Source: an uncultured SAR86 cluster bacterium (GTDB lineage: Bacteria > Pseudomonadota > Gammaproteobacteria > Magnimaribacterales > D2472). From it: a stretch of DNA of 64,000 nucleotides. This document shows, piece by piece, positions 10,229-20,418 of the stretch; positions within the stretch are counted from its first letter, which is position 1; each line of letters begins with the position of its first letter. Location: positions 1,021,938-1,085,937 of the forward strand of contig CAJIYI010000001.1 of NCBI GenBank assembly GCA_905181595.1, written 5' to 3'. The notes under the pieces were generated by a model that searched no databases, was not told the DNA's origin, and was given only the letters and a program-made list of their open reading frames with translations. The position numbers and the translations under genes are program-made.

Positions 10229-11469
10229 TAGTTAGGACTGGGATATTTTCCAAGCTCATGTCTTGCAACAGCTCTTCTATGAACCTCATCCGGGCCGTCT
10301 GCTAATCTTAGAGTTCTCATTCCAGCATAGAATCTTGCAAGCGGGAATACTTGAGAAACTCCGGCTCCTCCATGCATTTGAATTGCTCTGTCGATAACAT
10401 CACAGACAATATTTGGAACAATAACTTTAATCTGAGCAATTTCACTTGCAGCAACTTTATTGCCTACAGTATCCATCATATGAGCTGCTTGAAGTGTTAA
10501 AAGCCTTGCCATGTTTAATTCAATTCTTGAATTTGCAATGATATCCATGTTGCCGCCTAACTGAGAAAGAGGCTTACCAAAAGCCACCCTGCTTTGAGAT
10601 CTTTCACACATCATCTGTAAAGCTCTTTCGCCCAAGCCAACCGCTCTCATGCAATGATGAATTCTTCCAGGCCCAAGACGACCCTGAGCAATTTCAAAAC
10701 CTCTGCCTTCGCCAAGAATCATATTGCTCTTTGGAACACGCACATTAGTAAACTTAAGATGGGCATGGCCATGTGGGGCATCGTCCCAACCAAACACTTC
10801 CATCATTTTACGAGTCTCTATTCCCTCAGCATCTGTAGGCACTAAAATTTGTGAATGTCTTTTGTGCCTTGGTGCATCTGGATCTTGGTCTGTAACACAC
10901 ATAAAAATAATAACTTTACATCTTGGATCTCCTGCTCCAGAAGTCCACCATTTTTCTCCATTGATTACATACTCATCGCCATCAAGCACCGCTGTTGCAG
11001 CCATGTTCGTTGCATCAGAAGAAGCGACACCTGGTTCTGTCATTCCAAATGCAGATCTGATCTCACCAGAAAGCAAGGGCTTAAGCCACTGATCTTTCTG
11101 CTCTTCAGTTCCATATCTTTCCAGCACTTCCATGTTTCCAGTATCTGGAGCAGAGCAATTAAAAACTTCTGAAGAAATTCCAACTGCACCCATTTTCTCT
11201 GCGAGATGAGAGTATTCAAAATTGGTTAGGCCAGTTCCAAAGTCACCTTCATATCCAGGCAAAAAGAAGTTCCATAAGCCCTCAGCCTTAGCCTTAGCTT
11301 TCATCTCTTCCATAATAGGAGGAACACACCATCTGCCGCCCTCTTCCACTTGCTGCTGATACAAAGATTCATTTGGTTTAATTTCTGTGTCAATAAAATT
11401 AGATACTCTATCTAAAAATGCTTGAGTCTCTGGCTTTAGTTCTTTCATGGTAGCTCCTGTTATTAGCAA
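10228..11469 (-). CDS. Acyl-CoA dehydrogenase family protein
   Basis: [34 protein letters not shown] motifs. Confidence 0.9.
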   Translation of the reverse strand: MLITGATMKELKPETQAFLDRVSNFIDTEIKPNESLYQQQVEEGGRWCVPPIMEEMKAKAKAEGLWNFFLPGYEGDFGTGLTNFEYSHLAEKMGAVGISSEVFNCSAPDTGNMEVLERYGTEEQKDQWLKPLLSGEIRSAFGMTEPGVASSDATNMAATAVLDGDEYVINGEKWWTSGAGDPRCKVIIFMCVTDQDPDAPRHKRHSQILVPTDAEGIETRKMMEVFGWDDAPHGHAHLKFTNVRVPKSNMILGEGRGFEIAQGRLGPGRIHHCMRAVGLGERALQMMCERSQSRVAFGKPLSQLGGNMDIIANSRIELNMARLLTLQAAHMMDTVGNKVAASEIAQIKVIVPNIVCDVIDRAIQMHGGAGVSQVFPLARFYAGMRTLRLADGPDEVHRRAVARHELGKYPSPN

Positions 11470-11574
11470 ATATTATCTGCTACTATAAGTTCTGTGAATG
11501 TTATATATTAAGTCTTTTTGGCTCTCTTATATGATAGCCACTTAAGATAATCAAATCTATAGGATAGAGAAAAT

Positions 11575-12486
11575 ATGAAGATTAGTTCATTTGATTTAAA
11601 TTTATTTGTAATAATGAATTCAATTTATACAGAGGGTAGTTTGACGAAAGCTGCTGAAGTAGTAGGCATTACCCAGCCTGCTGTATCCAATGCTTTATCT
11701 CGATTAAGAGAAAAATTTGATGATGAGCTTTTTGTAAGAACTGGTAGCGGAATGGTGCCAACGCAAAAGACTGAAAACATTATCAAGGACATTCAAAATG
11801 CTCTGCAACTCATGCAAAAAAGTGTAAATGAACCTGATGAATTTAACCCTGAGACAAGTGAAAGAACATTTAGAATATCTTTAGGAGATATCAATGAAGG
11901 CCGCATATTAGCTATTTTGATGAACAAAATAGGTAAATTAGCTCCGCATGTAAAAATTGAAAGTTACTATTCAGCTAGAGATCAAGTACCTCATGCCCTC
12001 GCGACCAACGAGCTAAGTTTTGCAGTAGATCCATTTATACCTAATTCTAAAGACACTAATTCTATGAAAGTCTTTTCTGACAAATTTGTTGTTGCTCATC
12101 GAGCCAATCATGAAGTAAGCAAGGTTGAAAATCTAAACTTGGAAGAGATGCTTAAACTAAAATATATCAATATCTCAAATAGGAAGCGAGGCGCTTCTGT
12201 TGTAGAGATGGAAATGCAGAAAATGCAACTGCAGCCAGAAATGGCCTTGAGAGCTCAGCATTATCTAGTTACCCCAGAAATAGTAAGATCTTCTGATTTA
12301 TGTCTACTGTGCGCTGAGACCTTTGCCAAAAAACATGGTTTAAGCTACGTTGAGTTACCGTTTAAGGTGCCGGCTTTAGAGCAATACTTAATTTGGCATA
12401 ACAGCGACGATAATGATGGATCGCATGTATGGATGAGAAATCTTATTGCTGAATCCTTTAAGGAAGTTGGTTTAACTAGCTCTTAA
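11575..12486 (+). CDS. LysR-family transcriptional regulator
   Basis: N-terminal wHTH GSLTKAAEVVGITQPAVSNALSRLRE; divergent from the acyl-CoA dehydrogenase. Confidence 0.9.
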   Translation: MKISSFDLNLFVIMNSIYTEGSLTKAAEVVGITQPAVSNALSRLREKFDDELFVRTGSGMVPTQKTENIIKDIQNALQLMQKSVNEPDEFNPETSERTFRISLGDINEGRILAILMNKIGKLAPHVKIESYYSARDQVPHALATNELSFAVDPFIPNSKDTNSMKVFSDKFVVAHRANHEVSKVENLNLEEMLKLKYINISNRKRGASVVEMEMQKMQLQPEMALRAQHYLVTPEIVRSSDLCLLCAETFAKKHGLSYVELPFKVPALEQYLIWHNSDDNDGSHVWMRNLIAESFKEVGLTSS

Positions 12487-13094
12487 TTGCCTCGCCATAA
12501 TACTGAAAAGCTGCAATCTTTGGTCCTTTAATATATTTCTTTTTCAATGATTTAAATTGAAATCCACCTGCTTTGATCAAAGCTTCAATATCTCTATTTA
12601 AATTACAACCACCCCCAATCTTTTTCCATCCCGGTGTTAAACGATGCTGCCATTTTTGAATATTTTTCTCAGGTGCTAAGCCGTGCTCCATAAAAAATAA
12701 CGAGCCTTCAGGCTTCATCAGTCTTCGTGCCTCTGCCAAAGCTTTTAAGGGATCGGGAATGGTGCAAAGACTATAGCCAATTACGACACAATCAAAAGTG
12801 CTGGATGGCAGATCTATTGATTCTGCGCTTGATTCAATGAAAGAGATTTTTGAGTTATATTGAGATGATCTTGATCTAGCCATTGCAACCGAAGAAACCG
12901 CAGGATCAACTCCTATAATTTCCTCCACCTTATCAAAATTATAATGGTCAAAATTGAGGCCAGACCCTATTCCTATTTCAAGAACTCTTCCATGAGCCAT
13001 GGGAACAATCTGCGAGCGTTTATTTTGGAAAGCCCTCCATTCCGCAACAAAAATCTAATAACTTAGGAAGAAAGTATTCTTCATAGAGGCTCAT
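12476..13094 (-). CDS. Class I SAM-dependent methyltransferase, reading frame interrupted by an apparent 1-nt indel near 13023-13026
   Basis: ORF 12476..13000 starts inside the conserved block (VPMAHGRVLEIGIGSGLNFDHY); the missing N-terminus MSLYEEYFLPKLLDFCCGMEGFP lies in another frame from an ATG at 13094 overlapping the SDR stop (ATGA). Confidence 0.8.
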
Positions 13095-13894
13095 GACTGA
13101 CTTAAATCATGACCAGCAGTTCCAACCAATCCTCCGTCTGATGGAATAACTGCGCCCACAGTATAGGCGCCAGCTCTAGAGCATAAGAATAGAACAAGAC
13201 CTGCCATATCTTCAGGTGAGCCAATGCGTTTTCTTGGGTTTCTAGATTCTATCAGCGAGTAGTCATGATTGACCGCAGCACCCAGCATCATGGACTCATA
13301 TGGCCCAGGAGCAATAGCGTTAACTAAAATATTGTCTCCTACCAATTTTTTGGCCAGAACACGTGTTAGATGATGAACTGCAGCTTTTGAAGTTCCATAG
13401 GCATAACTCTCTAGCGCCGGAACATTCAAGCCATCAATCGAGCCAATATTTATAACCCTTGCAGGGTCTTCATTTGAAGCTTTAATGGCTAGCATTGGTG
13501 TCAGTTTTTGCGTCAGGTAAAAAATACTTTTTACATTTAAATCCATAACTTTATCCCAGCCCTTTTCAGAATACTCTGCATATGGCTCCCCCCAAGAGGC
13601 GCCTGCATTATTTATTAAAAAATCAATGTGCTCTTCTTTTGATTTCATAAAAGCAGCAAACTCTTCCATTCCATCCATGGTGCTTAGGTCACAGGGAACT
13701 GGAATGCATTCAGCCTGATAGGTTTCGGATAACTCACTGGCTTTTTCTATCAGAGCAGCTTCTTTTCTTGCTGTAATGTAAACCTTTACTCCATTTGCCA
13801 AGAAACCTGCAGCTATCATTTCTCCAATTCCTCTTGAGCCACCCGTTACTACTGCTACCTTTCCAGAAACATTAAATAACTCGTTAATTTTCAT
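13091..13894 (-). CDS. SDR-family oxidoreductase
   Basis: TGGSRGIG cofactor motif, NNAG, YGTSKAAV active site. Confidence 0.92.
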   Translation of the reverse strand: MKINELFNVSGKVAVVTGGSRGIGEMIAAGFLANGVKVYITARKEAALIEKASELSETYQAECIPVPCDLSTMDGMEEFAAFMKSKEEHIDFLINNAGASWGEPYAEYSEKGWDKVMDLNVKSIFYLTQKLTPMLAIKASNEDPARVINIGSIDGLNVPALESYAYGTSKAAVHHLTRVLAKKLVGDNILVNAIAPGPYESMMLGAAVNHDYSLIESRNPRKRIGSPEDMAGLVLFLCSRAGAYTVGAVIPSDGGLVGTAGHDLSQS

Positions 13895-13977
13895 ATCACA
13901 ATCCTTAGTATTAATTTATTAATCATATTCGCTTGAAATCAATATGAATTCAATACCATTGGCTTTAAAATAGACAT

Positions 13978-14919
13978 ATGGAATTAGCTACCAATATTTC
14001 TCTGTTGCTTCTTGGAATTTCAATTCTAGTTTGGGGGGCAAATAAATTTGTTGATCACGCATCAGTTATTGCCAAGCATATGGGTATTAGTGATTTAGTA
14101 ATTGGGTTAACCTTAATAGCATTTGGAACCTCTGCTCCTGAAATATTTGTTGGTATATCGAGCATTGTTAATCAAAATGAAGAAATTGCCCTTGGGACTG
14201 CCATTGGATCAAATATTTCAAATATTGCCTTAATTTTTGGGGTCTCATGCTTGTACCTCACCGGGCCCTCCAAAACTCAACTGTGGAATTTCGTGCCTTT
14301 TGGGTTGTCAGTAATCTTGCTCGGGCTAACTCTCGTGGATGGTGAAATTTCTTTTAACGAAAGCATGGGTTTTGTCGGCATATTAATGATTTTTATGTTT
14401 GTTTTATTTAAAACAGATGGTTTGGCAGAAGAAGACTCGTTAGATTCAAGTGAATTTGGCCACAGCCTATTTGTCTCTTTAATTGGTCTGGTGGCCTTGA
14501 TTGCCGGTGCAAATATTGCAGTGATTTATGCAGAAAATACTGCTCTATTGCTTGGTGTTCCCCAGTTAATCATTGGACTTACTATTATTGCACTTGGAAC
14601 CAGCCTTCCAGAGCTAGCTGCAACCATAGTTGCTCTTAAAAAAGGCAAACATCAAATGGTTGTAGGTAATATTATCGGCTCCAACGTATTCAATTTAGTG
14701 TTTATTATTCCTATGATTGGGTTCTTTGGATCTGTGGAGCTCAGCCCAATGGTGATGCAAAGAGACTTTTATATTTTGTTAGCCCTAAGCATGGTCTTTA
14801 TTTTATTGGCTGTTGTTTTGACCAAGCTTCAATTTAGAAAGAATATATTTTCAATTTCTGGAGTGGTGCTAATCGCCAGCTACGTTCTCTATATTAGTAC
14901 TCTTTCTGGGATTATATAA
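13978..14919 (+). CDS. Calcium/sodium antiporter (CaCA family)
   Basis: Two alpha repeats: GTSAPEIFVGISSI...GSNISNIALIFG and GTSLPELAATIVALKKG...GSNVFNLVFI. Confidence 0.9.
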   Translation: MELATNISLLLLGISILVWGANKFVDHASVIAKHMGISDLVIGLTLIAFGTSAPEIFVGISSIVNQNEEIALGTAIGSNISNIALIFGVSCLYLTGPSKTQLWNFVPFGLSVILLGLTLVDGEISFNESMGFVGILMIFMFVLFKTDGLAEEDSLDSSEFGHSLFVSLIGLVALIAGANIAVIYAENTALLLGVPQLIIGLTIIALGTSLPELAATIVALKKGKHQMVVGNIIGSNVFNLVFIIPMIGFFGSVELSPMVMQRDFYILLALSMVFILLAVVLTKLQFRKNIFSISGVVLIASYVLYISTLSGII

Positions 14920-15326
14920 AAGCCTTAAGTACAAATAACAACTTAGAGATAAAATAAAAGTTATCACTTCAAAAATAAAGAATGTATTTAAGTATGTTGG
15001 TGTTGAGGGAATAAGGGCAAAAAGGAATCTTCCTAAGCTATGCTCAAAGTTAAAAAAGCAAGAAGTGAAAAAGCATACGCGGCTATCCCTCTGCTAAATA
15101 AACCCAAAAAGCAAAGCAAGCCAACGACCATGTTGATGCCGCCATATAAACCTGCAACTTCAGAATACCCAATTTCGCTTGATACCGTTAAACCAACCGC
15201 ATTCATATAAGAAGGAATCTCAGAAAGATCCAGCGCATCTTTAACAGGATCAATGATAGCCCAGGCACCAATACCAAAGTATAAAATTGCATAACCCAAT
15301 AAAAAAATTCTTATAATCCAAATCAT
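14869..15326 (-). CDS. DUF4345-like small membrane protein, frame interrupted by an apparent 1-nt indel at the A6/T6 run 15052-15057
   Basis: ORF 15033..15326 covers the N-terminal part; adding one T restores FFNFEHSLGRFLFALIPSTPTYLNTFFIFEVITFILSLSCYLYLRLLYNPRK to a stop at 14869. Confidence 0.5.
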
Positions 15327-15336
15327 ATTTATACCC

Positions 15337-15750
15337 TTAAAAAAATTCTTTTTTTCTTTCGTTGTGAGCCTTTCGCACTATAACAAGCATAAACATTGTT
15401 CCCAATAACATTATTATTGGATCAAAGGACATTGGGACAAAGGTTAAGAAGCCTATAATTTGAGCTAAAACAAGTGAGACCAACGCAACGTAAACTGGCC
15501 AAAGTGCTGAGGTAGGATTCTTCCCAGCAAAATACCTGTATATAAAATAAATCAGGGTGAGAAAAAAGCTAGGTATGAGCACACGGGCTCTGTACTCTGT
15601 CAGTTGATCAAAATTAAATTCTGTTACTTGAATAGGAATTGGAAATTGATCATAGAAGAAAATCGCAATAAAAGCATGCAATCCTAAGTATGCAGCAACA
15701 ATAACTAAGCAAAATTTTAAAAGTCTGTTCATTACGTTATTAGGATACAC
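15337..15750 (-). CDS. Small multi-TM membrane protein of unknown function
   Basis: 137-aa hydrophobic ORF. Confidence 0.55.
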   Translation of the reverse strand: MYPNNVMNRLLKFCLVIVAAYLGLHAFIAIFFYDQFPIPIQVTEFNFDQLTEYRARVLIPSFFLTLIYFIYRYFAGKNPTSALWPVYVALVSLVLAQIIGFLTFVPMSFDPIIMLLGTMFMLVIVRKAHNERKKEFF

Positions 15751-15793
15751 TTTTAATCTTAATAGTAACTAGACCTGTATAAAAATCTTACAT

Positions 15794-16235
15794 ATGAAAA
15801 ATTTATTAACAGCTAAAGATATCCTTCAGGAGCCTCATCCTAAACCGTTTAAATACCAAAATCTTGATGTCCAATTCTTAAAAAAATTTATAATAAATGT
15901 GACGCAAGAAAGCAAGCAGCCTATTATAATTTTTGGAGCAAATTGGTGCCCTGATGCTCGATTGCTAGAAGCAGTTCTTCAGTTGCCAAGCGTTCAAAAT
16001 TTTCTTGAATCCTAAATGCGCTATCTTGAATGTAGATGTTGGGGATTATGAGATCAATACAGAGTTATTTAAGTTTTTTGATCCTGAAATAGAAACTGGC
16101 ATACCTAGAGTATTTATTTTAGATATTAATGGAGAGACCATAAATATAGATTCAAACGATAGGATGCGGACTGCAAGGCAGCAATCTCCTCAGGAAATCT
16201 TTGATTATTTTCAGGAATTTATTAAAGCAGATTAA
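15794..16235 (+). CDS. Thioredoxin-like protein split by an apparent 1-nt indel at the T4 run 16000-16003
   Basis: ORF1 carries FGANWCPDARLLEAVL, ORF2 (frame +1) carries NPKCAILNVDVGDYEIN...GIPRVFILDINGE; removing one T joins them. Confidence 0.75.
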
Positions 16236-17004
16236 TAACGAAAATGTTTAATCTTATCGCGACTTTGACCTATGTTAGTCATAGCCTGAATCCCTATATC
16301 CAAATGTTGATCTGCCCACTTAGAGGTAACTGCCTTATCTGAGGCCTCTGTCTTAACCCCATCAGGAGTTACAGGTACATCAGATACCAGCAACAATGCA
16401 CCGCGAGGAATTTCATTGTAATGGCCAACAATAAAAATAGTTGCTACCTCCATATCTATTCCGATCGCAGTAGTCTTTTTAAGCTTCTTTAAAAATGATT
16501 TATCGTGCTCCCAGACCCTTCTGTTAGTTGTATAAATAACACCGTTCTATAATCAGTGCCTGCGTCGAGAATCTTGTCTGAGACAAATTTATGCAGCTTA
16601 AATGAAGGTAAAGCTGGAACTTCTGGAGGGAAATAATCATTTGAAGTTCCATCGCCTCTGATGGCAGCAATTGGCAAAATAAGATTACCAATTTCTGAGG
16701 TCTCTTTAAGCCCACCGCATTTACCAAGAAATAATACTCCCTTAGGGTTTCGAGCAACCAACAAATCCATAATTGTTGCTGCATTAGGAGAGCCTATTCC
16801 AAAATTAATAATGCTCAAGCCATCAGCATTGGTGCAAGACGACATAGGCTTATTTTCACCTTGAATGTCAGCATTAAATCTTTCAGCAAATTGTTCTACA
16901 TAATTTTGAAAATTTGTAAGGAGTATGTAGTCTCCAAAATCATCAACAGGCATACCTGTATACCTTGGCAGCCAGTCTTTGGCTATGTCATATTTATTAT
17001 CCAT
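16232..17004 (-). CDS. AMP nucleosidase-like protein, frame interrupted by an apparent 1-nt deletion near 16542
   Basis: N-terminal ORF up to DYRT, C-terminal ORF with MEVATIFIVGHYNEIPRGALLLVSDVPVTPDGVKTEASD; adding one G restores DYRTGVIYTTNRRVWEHDKSFLKKLKKTTAIGIDMEVAT. Confidence 0.82.
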
Positions 17005-17041
17005 GGTCCATTATAAACCATAGATTACAAAGTAATGCAGT

Positions 17042-19122
17042 TTACTGCTCGGCTGCCTCTGAGATACCAGTTAAAACTGCTTGAGACTTAATGTATTCAT
17101 GAATTTGTGAGGCTTGCTCTGTTGTTATGACGTCTTTGAAAGAAGCCATTCCACTCCCATGAACTCCACCAAGGACGCTACCTAAAAATGAAGCATTGGA
17201 TTGCGCATCTAGCATTCTTAAATCAGGAAGAACTCCTCCTCCAATAGCATCCAATCCATGACAAACCCCGCAATGCTGATAATACTCATACTCTCCTCGA
17301 GCAATAGTGAGTGCATCAGAGTTCATCTCAACTAACGTAGGATTCATCTGTACTATTGTTTTAACAGGCTTTTCTAACTTGTCGCCACCCATTTTGAAAA
17401 CCATCATTCTTCCATCCCTTTCAGGATTCTCATTGGCTGCTTCGAAACCACCCATTAAAGCATAAACACCACCATATCCCACTTGAACAGCAACATACTG
17501 TTCATTATCTATTTTGTAGGTAATTGGAGGAGCAACAATTCCTTGACCGGTATCCATGCTCCACAATAAATCCCCACTATCTGCAGCATAAGCTACAAAT
17601 CTACCATCTGAAGTTCCTTGAAATACCAAATTACCATCGGTTGATAGGACGCCTCCACTCCAAGGTCTTTTGTATTGGGCTCTCCAAACTTCTCTTTGTG
17701 CTATCGGATCCCATGCAAGCAAATAACCTAGGGTTGCTGAGTCGACCATAGCAAGCTCATCTGGATCTTTTGGCAAATACGTCATTTCATTAATTTGAGC
17801 TGTATTCCAAGTCCTTGGGTTGTATTCAAACTCTTTATCAGTTGAATAGATAAATAATGTTTCTTGAGCAGGAATATACACAAGGCCTGTTTTGGGGCTG
17901 TATGACATTGGATGCCAGTTATGACCACCTAGAGGACCTGGAGTTGTTAGTGCTGGTTGAGACTTATGATTGGTTTCTTGAATCTCTACCGGTCTACCAG
18001 TATCTGGGTCTACATGAGATGCCCAATTCATTGGAACAAAATTATTGGCAGAGATAAATTCTCCTGATGTTCTATCTATGACATAAAAGAAACCATTTTT
18101 TGGAGCCTGCATGATAACTTTTCTTAATGCTCCATCAATCTCTATATCAGCAAGAATCATATGTTGCGTGGCAGTATAGTCCCAGCTATCGCCTGGCGTG
18201 GTTTGGTAATGCCATACATACTCTCCATCATCTGGATTAATCGCAACTATTGATGATAGGTAAAGATTATCTCCTCCACCTGGGCTTCGAACGTATCTAT
18301 TCCAAGGTGAACCATTTCCTGTGCCTATGTAAAGAAGGTTTAACTCAGGGTCATATGCCATTGAGTCCCAGACAGTTCCCCCTCCACCAACTTCCCACCA
18401 TTTACCTCCAGACCAAGTTTCAGCTGCTTTGGCTAAGGCCTCAGATTCAAATGGCTCATCAGGGTTTCCCGGAACAGTAAAGAATCTCCACAACATGGAT
18501 CCATCTTGAACGTCATAGGCAGAGATATAACCTCGAACGCCATACTCACCACCTCCATTACCAATAATGATTTTTCCATCAATGATTCTTGGGGCACCGG
18601 TGATGGTGTAGGGTTTAGATTTATCAATGGTTAGAACATCCCAGTTCACTTCGCCTGAATTTTTATTTAAAGAAATTAATCGACCGTCTATGGTGGCAAT
18701 GATAACCTGATCTTCCCAAACTGCGACGCCACGATTCACAACATCACAACAAGCATTTCGGGCCCAAGCTTTATCTGCTTGAGGGTCAAAAGACCAAATT
18801 TTCTCTCCTGTGATCGGATTTAGAGCAAAAACTACGCTCCAAGGCGCTGAAATAAACATCATTCCATCAACAACGATTGGAGTTGTCTCATGGCCTCTGT
18901 TTGTGCCTGTTTCAAATGACCACGCAAGACCTAAGCCTGCAACATTAGAATCATTAATATCTTTTAAAGGGCTAAAGCGAGATTCATCATAAGTTCTTCC
19001 GTGCAATAGCCATGATTCATTTTCCGAATCTGCATTGAGAACTCTCTGAAAATAGCTATTTTCTTGAGAGCAGCTAGAAGAAAATAGGAAACAGCAATTA
19101 TTGATATAAGTAAATATTTCAT
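17042..19122 (-). CDS. PQQ-dependent quinohemoprotein dehydrogenase with C-terminal cytochrome c domain; N-terminus displaced by an apparent 1-nt indel at 19089-19091
   Basis: PQQ beta-propeller repeats, CGVCHGLDAIGGG haem motif; frame repair gives MKYLLISIIAVFLFSSSCSQENSYFQRVLNADSENESWLLHGRTYDESRFSPL with a lipobox-like SSSC. Confidence 0.85.
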
Positions 19123-19278
19123 AAGACTAATATAACAAAGCCCAGCTAGGAGAAGAAGGCGTAAATTTCTATAACTTAAAATAATTTTTTTCATCAATTC
19201 AGGATCATTAGCTACTACTGAAGCAATTGATTTTATCGACTATATTTTAATTAAATTATTAAGCTATAATTTGCTTGC

Positions 19279-19986
19279 ATGGATAAATTTTCTTACCTTT
19301 CTCAGGACCACCTTGAGCAGTTAAATCAAAATGGGGTAATAATCCTGCCTAACCTTATCCCTGAAAATATAATTGATGAAATTAAAAAGGACACTTTGCC
19401 TTGGTTCAAAAAAACAAGTTTTAATAATCGATACTCTTCCCTAATCATTGGAAGCAATCAATGGATAGAACATGTCGGCCTATGTAGCTTAAAGGCTCTG
19501 CAGGTTGCATTAGATAAAAATTTAATTAATTTTTTAAATAATTACTTTGGATCTTATCCATCAATTGGGTCGCTATCAGTACAAAAAAAAATATTTGCAG
19601 AAAAAGGTATTCCTCTTCATAGTGATTTAGGTGATGGTTTGGCTATGTTCATTTATCTTACTGGACCAGATAAAAAATATGGTGCTACTGAGTTCATTAA
19701 GAAATCGCATCTTACTGAGATTAAAAGAAACTTTACAGCTCAAAATAAGGTTAATGATGCTACATATATTGATTTAGAAAAATCTCCATTCTCTTCTAAA
19801 GATATCCTAGAAACACATGGCGGAGTAGGAACAGCCGTTATCTTTCAACGATCTATCTGGCATCAATTACCAAAATTCTCTCACGCTGGAAGAGAAATTC
19901 TTATGGTTGATTATTTCAAGAAATTTTCTCCTGCAAAGGATCATTTAATTAAAAAAAGTAAAGAGAACAAAGATGAACGATTTTAA
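19279..19986 (+). CDS. Phytanoyl-CoA dioxygenase (PhyH)-like protein
   Basis: LNQNGVIILPNLI start, HSD iron motif (PLHSDLGDG), distal H in IWHQLPKFSHAGREILMVDYF. Confidence 0.65.
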   Translation: MDKFSYLSQDHLEQLNQNGVIILPNLIPENIIDEIKKDTLPWFKKTSFNNRYSSLIIGSNQWIEHVGLCSLKALQVALDKNLINFLNNYFGSYPSIGSLSVQKKIFAEKGIPLHSDLGDGLAMFIYLTGPDKKYGATEFIKKSHLTEIKRNFTAQNKVNDATYIDLEKSPFSSKDILETHGGVGTAVIFQRSIWHQLPKFSHAGREILMVDYFKKFSPAKDHLIKKSKENKDERF

Positions 19987-20079
19987 GCAACAAATGCCGC
20001 AATTTGATATCGATCCTAAGAAGATTGGTAAATATGTAGCGATGGGAGTAGTAGGACTAGTTTTGGTTGTATTATTCAA
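19973..20079 (+). pseudogene. 5' fragment of a membrane protein gene (possibly SPFH/HflK-like), truncated at ~20079
   Basis: MNDFKQQMPQFDIDPKKIGKYVAMGVVGLVLVVLF with one TM helix, then reading into the antisense of a different truncated gene. Confidence 0.4.
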
Positions 20080-20241
20080 CCATTCCATCAGGAACTTTTT
20101 GACCTTTAAAAGAAGTTCCTTTTATATAACTACCATATTTTGGGTCGTTAAAATTCCAACCTGTTAAGGAAGATTTATTATTGTTAGTTGAGTTACAACT
20201 AACTAATAAAATCAAACTAAGTAAAAACAGTGGGTGGTCAT
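20077..20241 (-). pseudogene. 5' fragment of a GldJ/SUMF1-type lipoprotein gene, truncated at ~20077
   Basis: Signal plus lipobox LFLLSLILLVSC followed by SLTGWNFNDPKYGSYIKGTSFKGQKVPDGMV, then abruptly lost. Confidence 0.45.
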
Positions 20242-20268
20242 AATTATATTTTACACCAAAAAAATATT

Positions 20269-20353
20269 TGGTAGGGATGGAGGGAGTCGAACCCCCACGC
20301 CTTTCGGCACTTGGTTCTAAGCCAAGCATGTCTACCAGTTCCATCACATCCCC
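20269..20353 (-). tRNA. tRNA-Leu (UAG)
   Basis: Reverse strand: long variable arm, anticodon arm CTTGG-CTTAGAA-CCAAG, T-arm GGGGGTTCGACTCCC, encoded CCA. Confidence 0.93.
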
Positions 20354-20418
20354 GTAAAGAAAAAGAATTATATTACAGAATTCAGAAATGTTAAGTAGTT
20401 TTATTGATATGGGAATTT

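Noticed and set aside
10654-11172. Three plus-strand ORFs (63, 122, 105 aa)
   Set aside because: Antisense to the acyl-CoA dehydrogenase; no own features.
16000-16003. Programmed ribosomal frameshifting as the explanation for the frame breaks
   Set aside because: Breaks are both +1 and -1, at unrelated short homopolymers in many unrelated genes; consensus error is the simpler explanation.
20072-20347. 91-aa ORF beginning MMELVDMLGLEPSAERRGGSTPSIPTKYF
   Set aside because: Its first third is a translation of the tRNA-Leu gene; only the downstream lipoprotein-like part was kept as a fragment.
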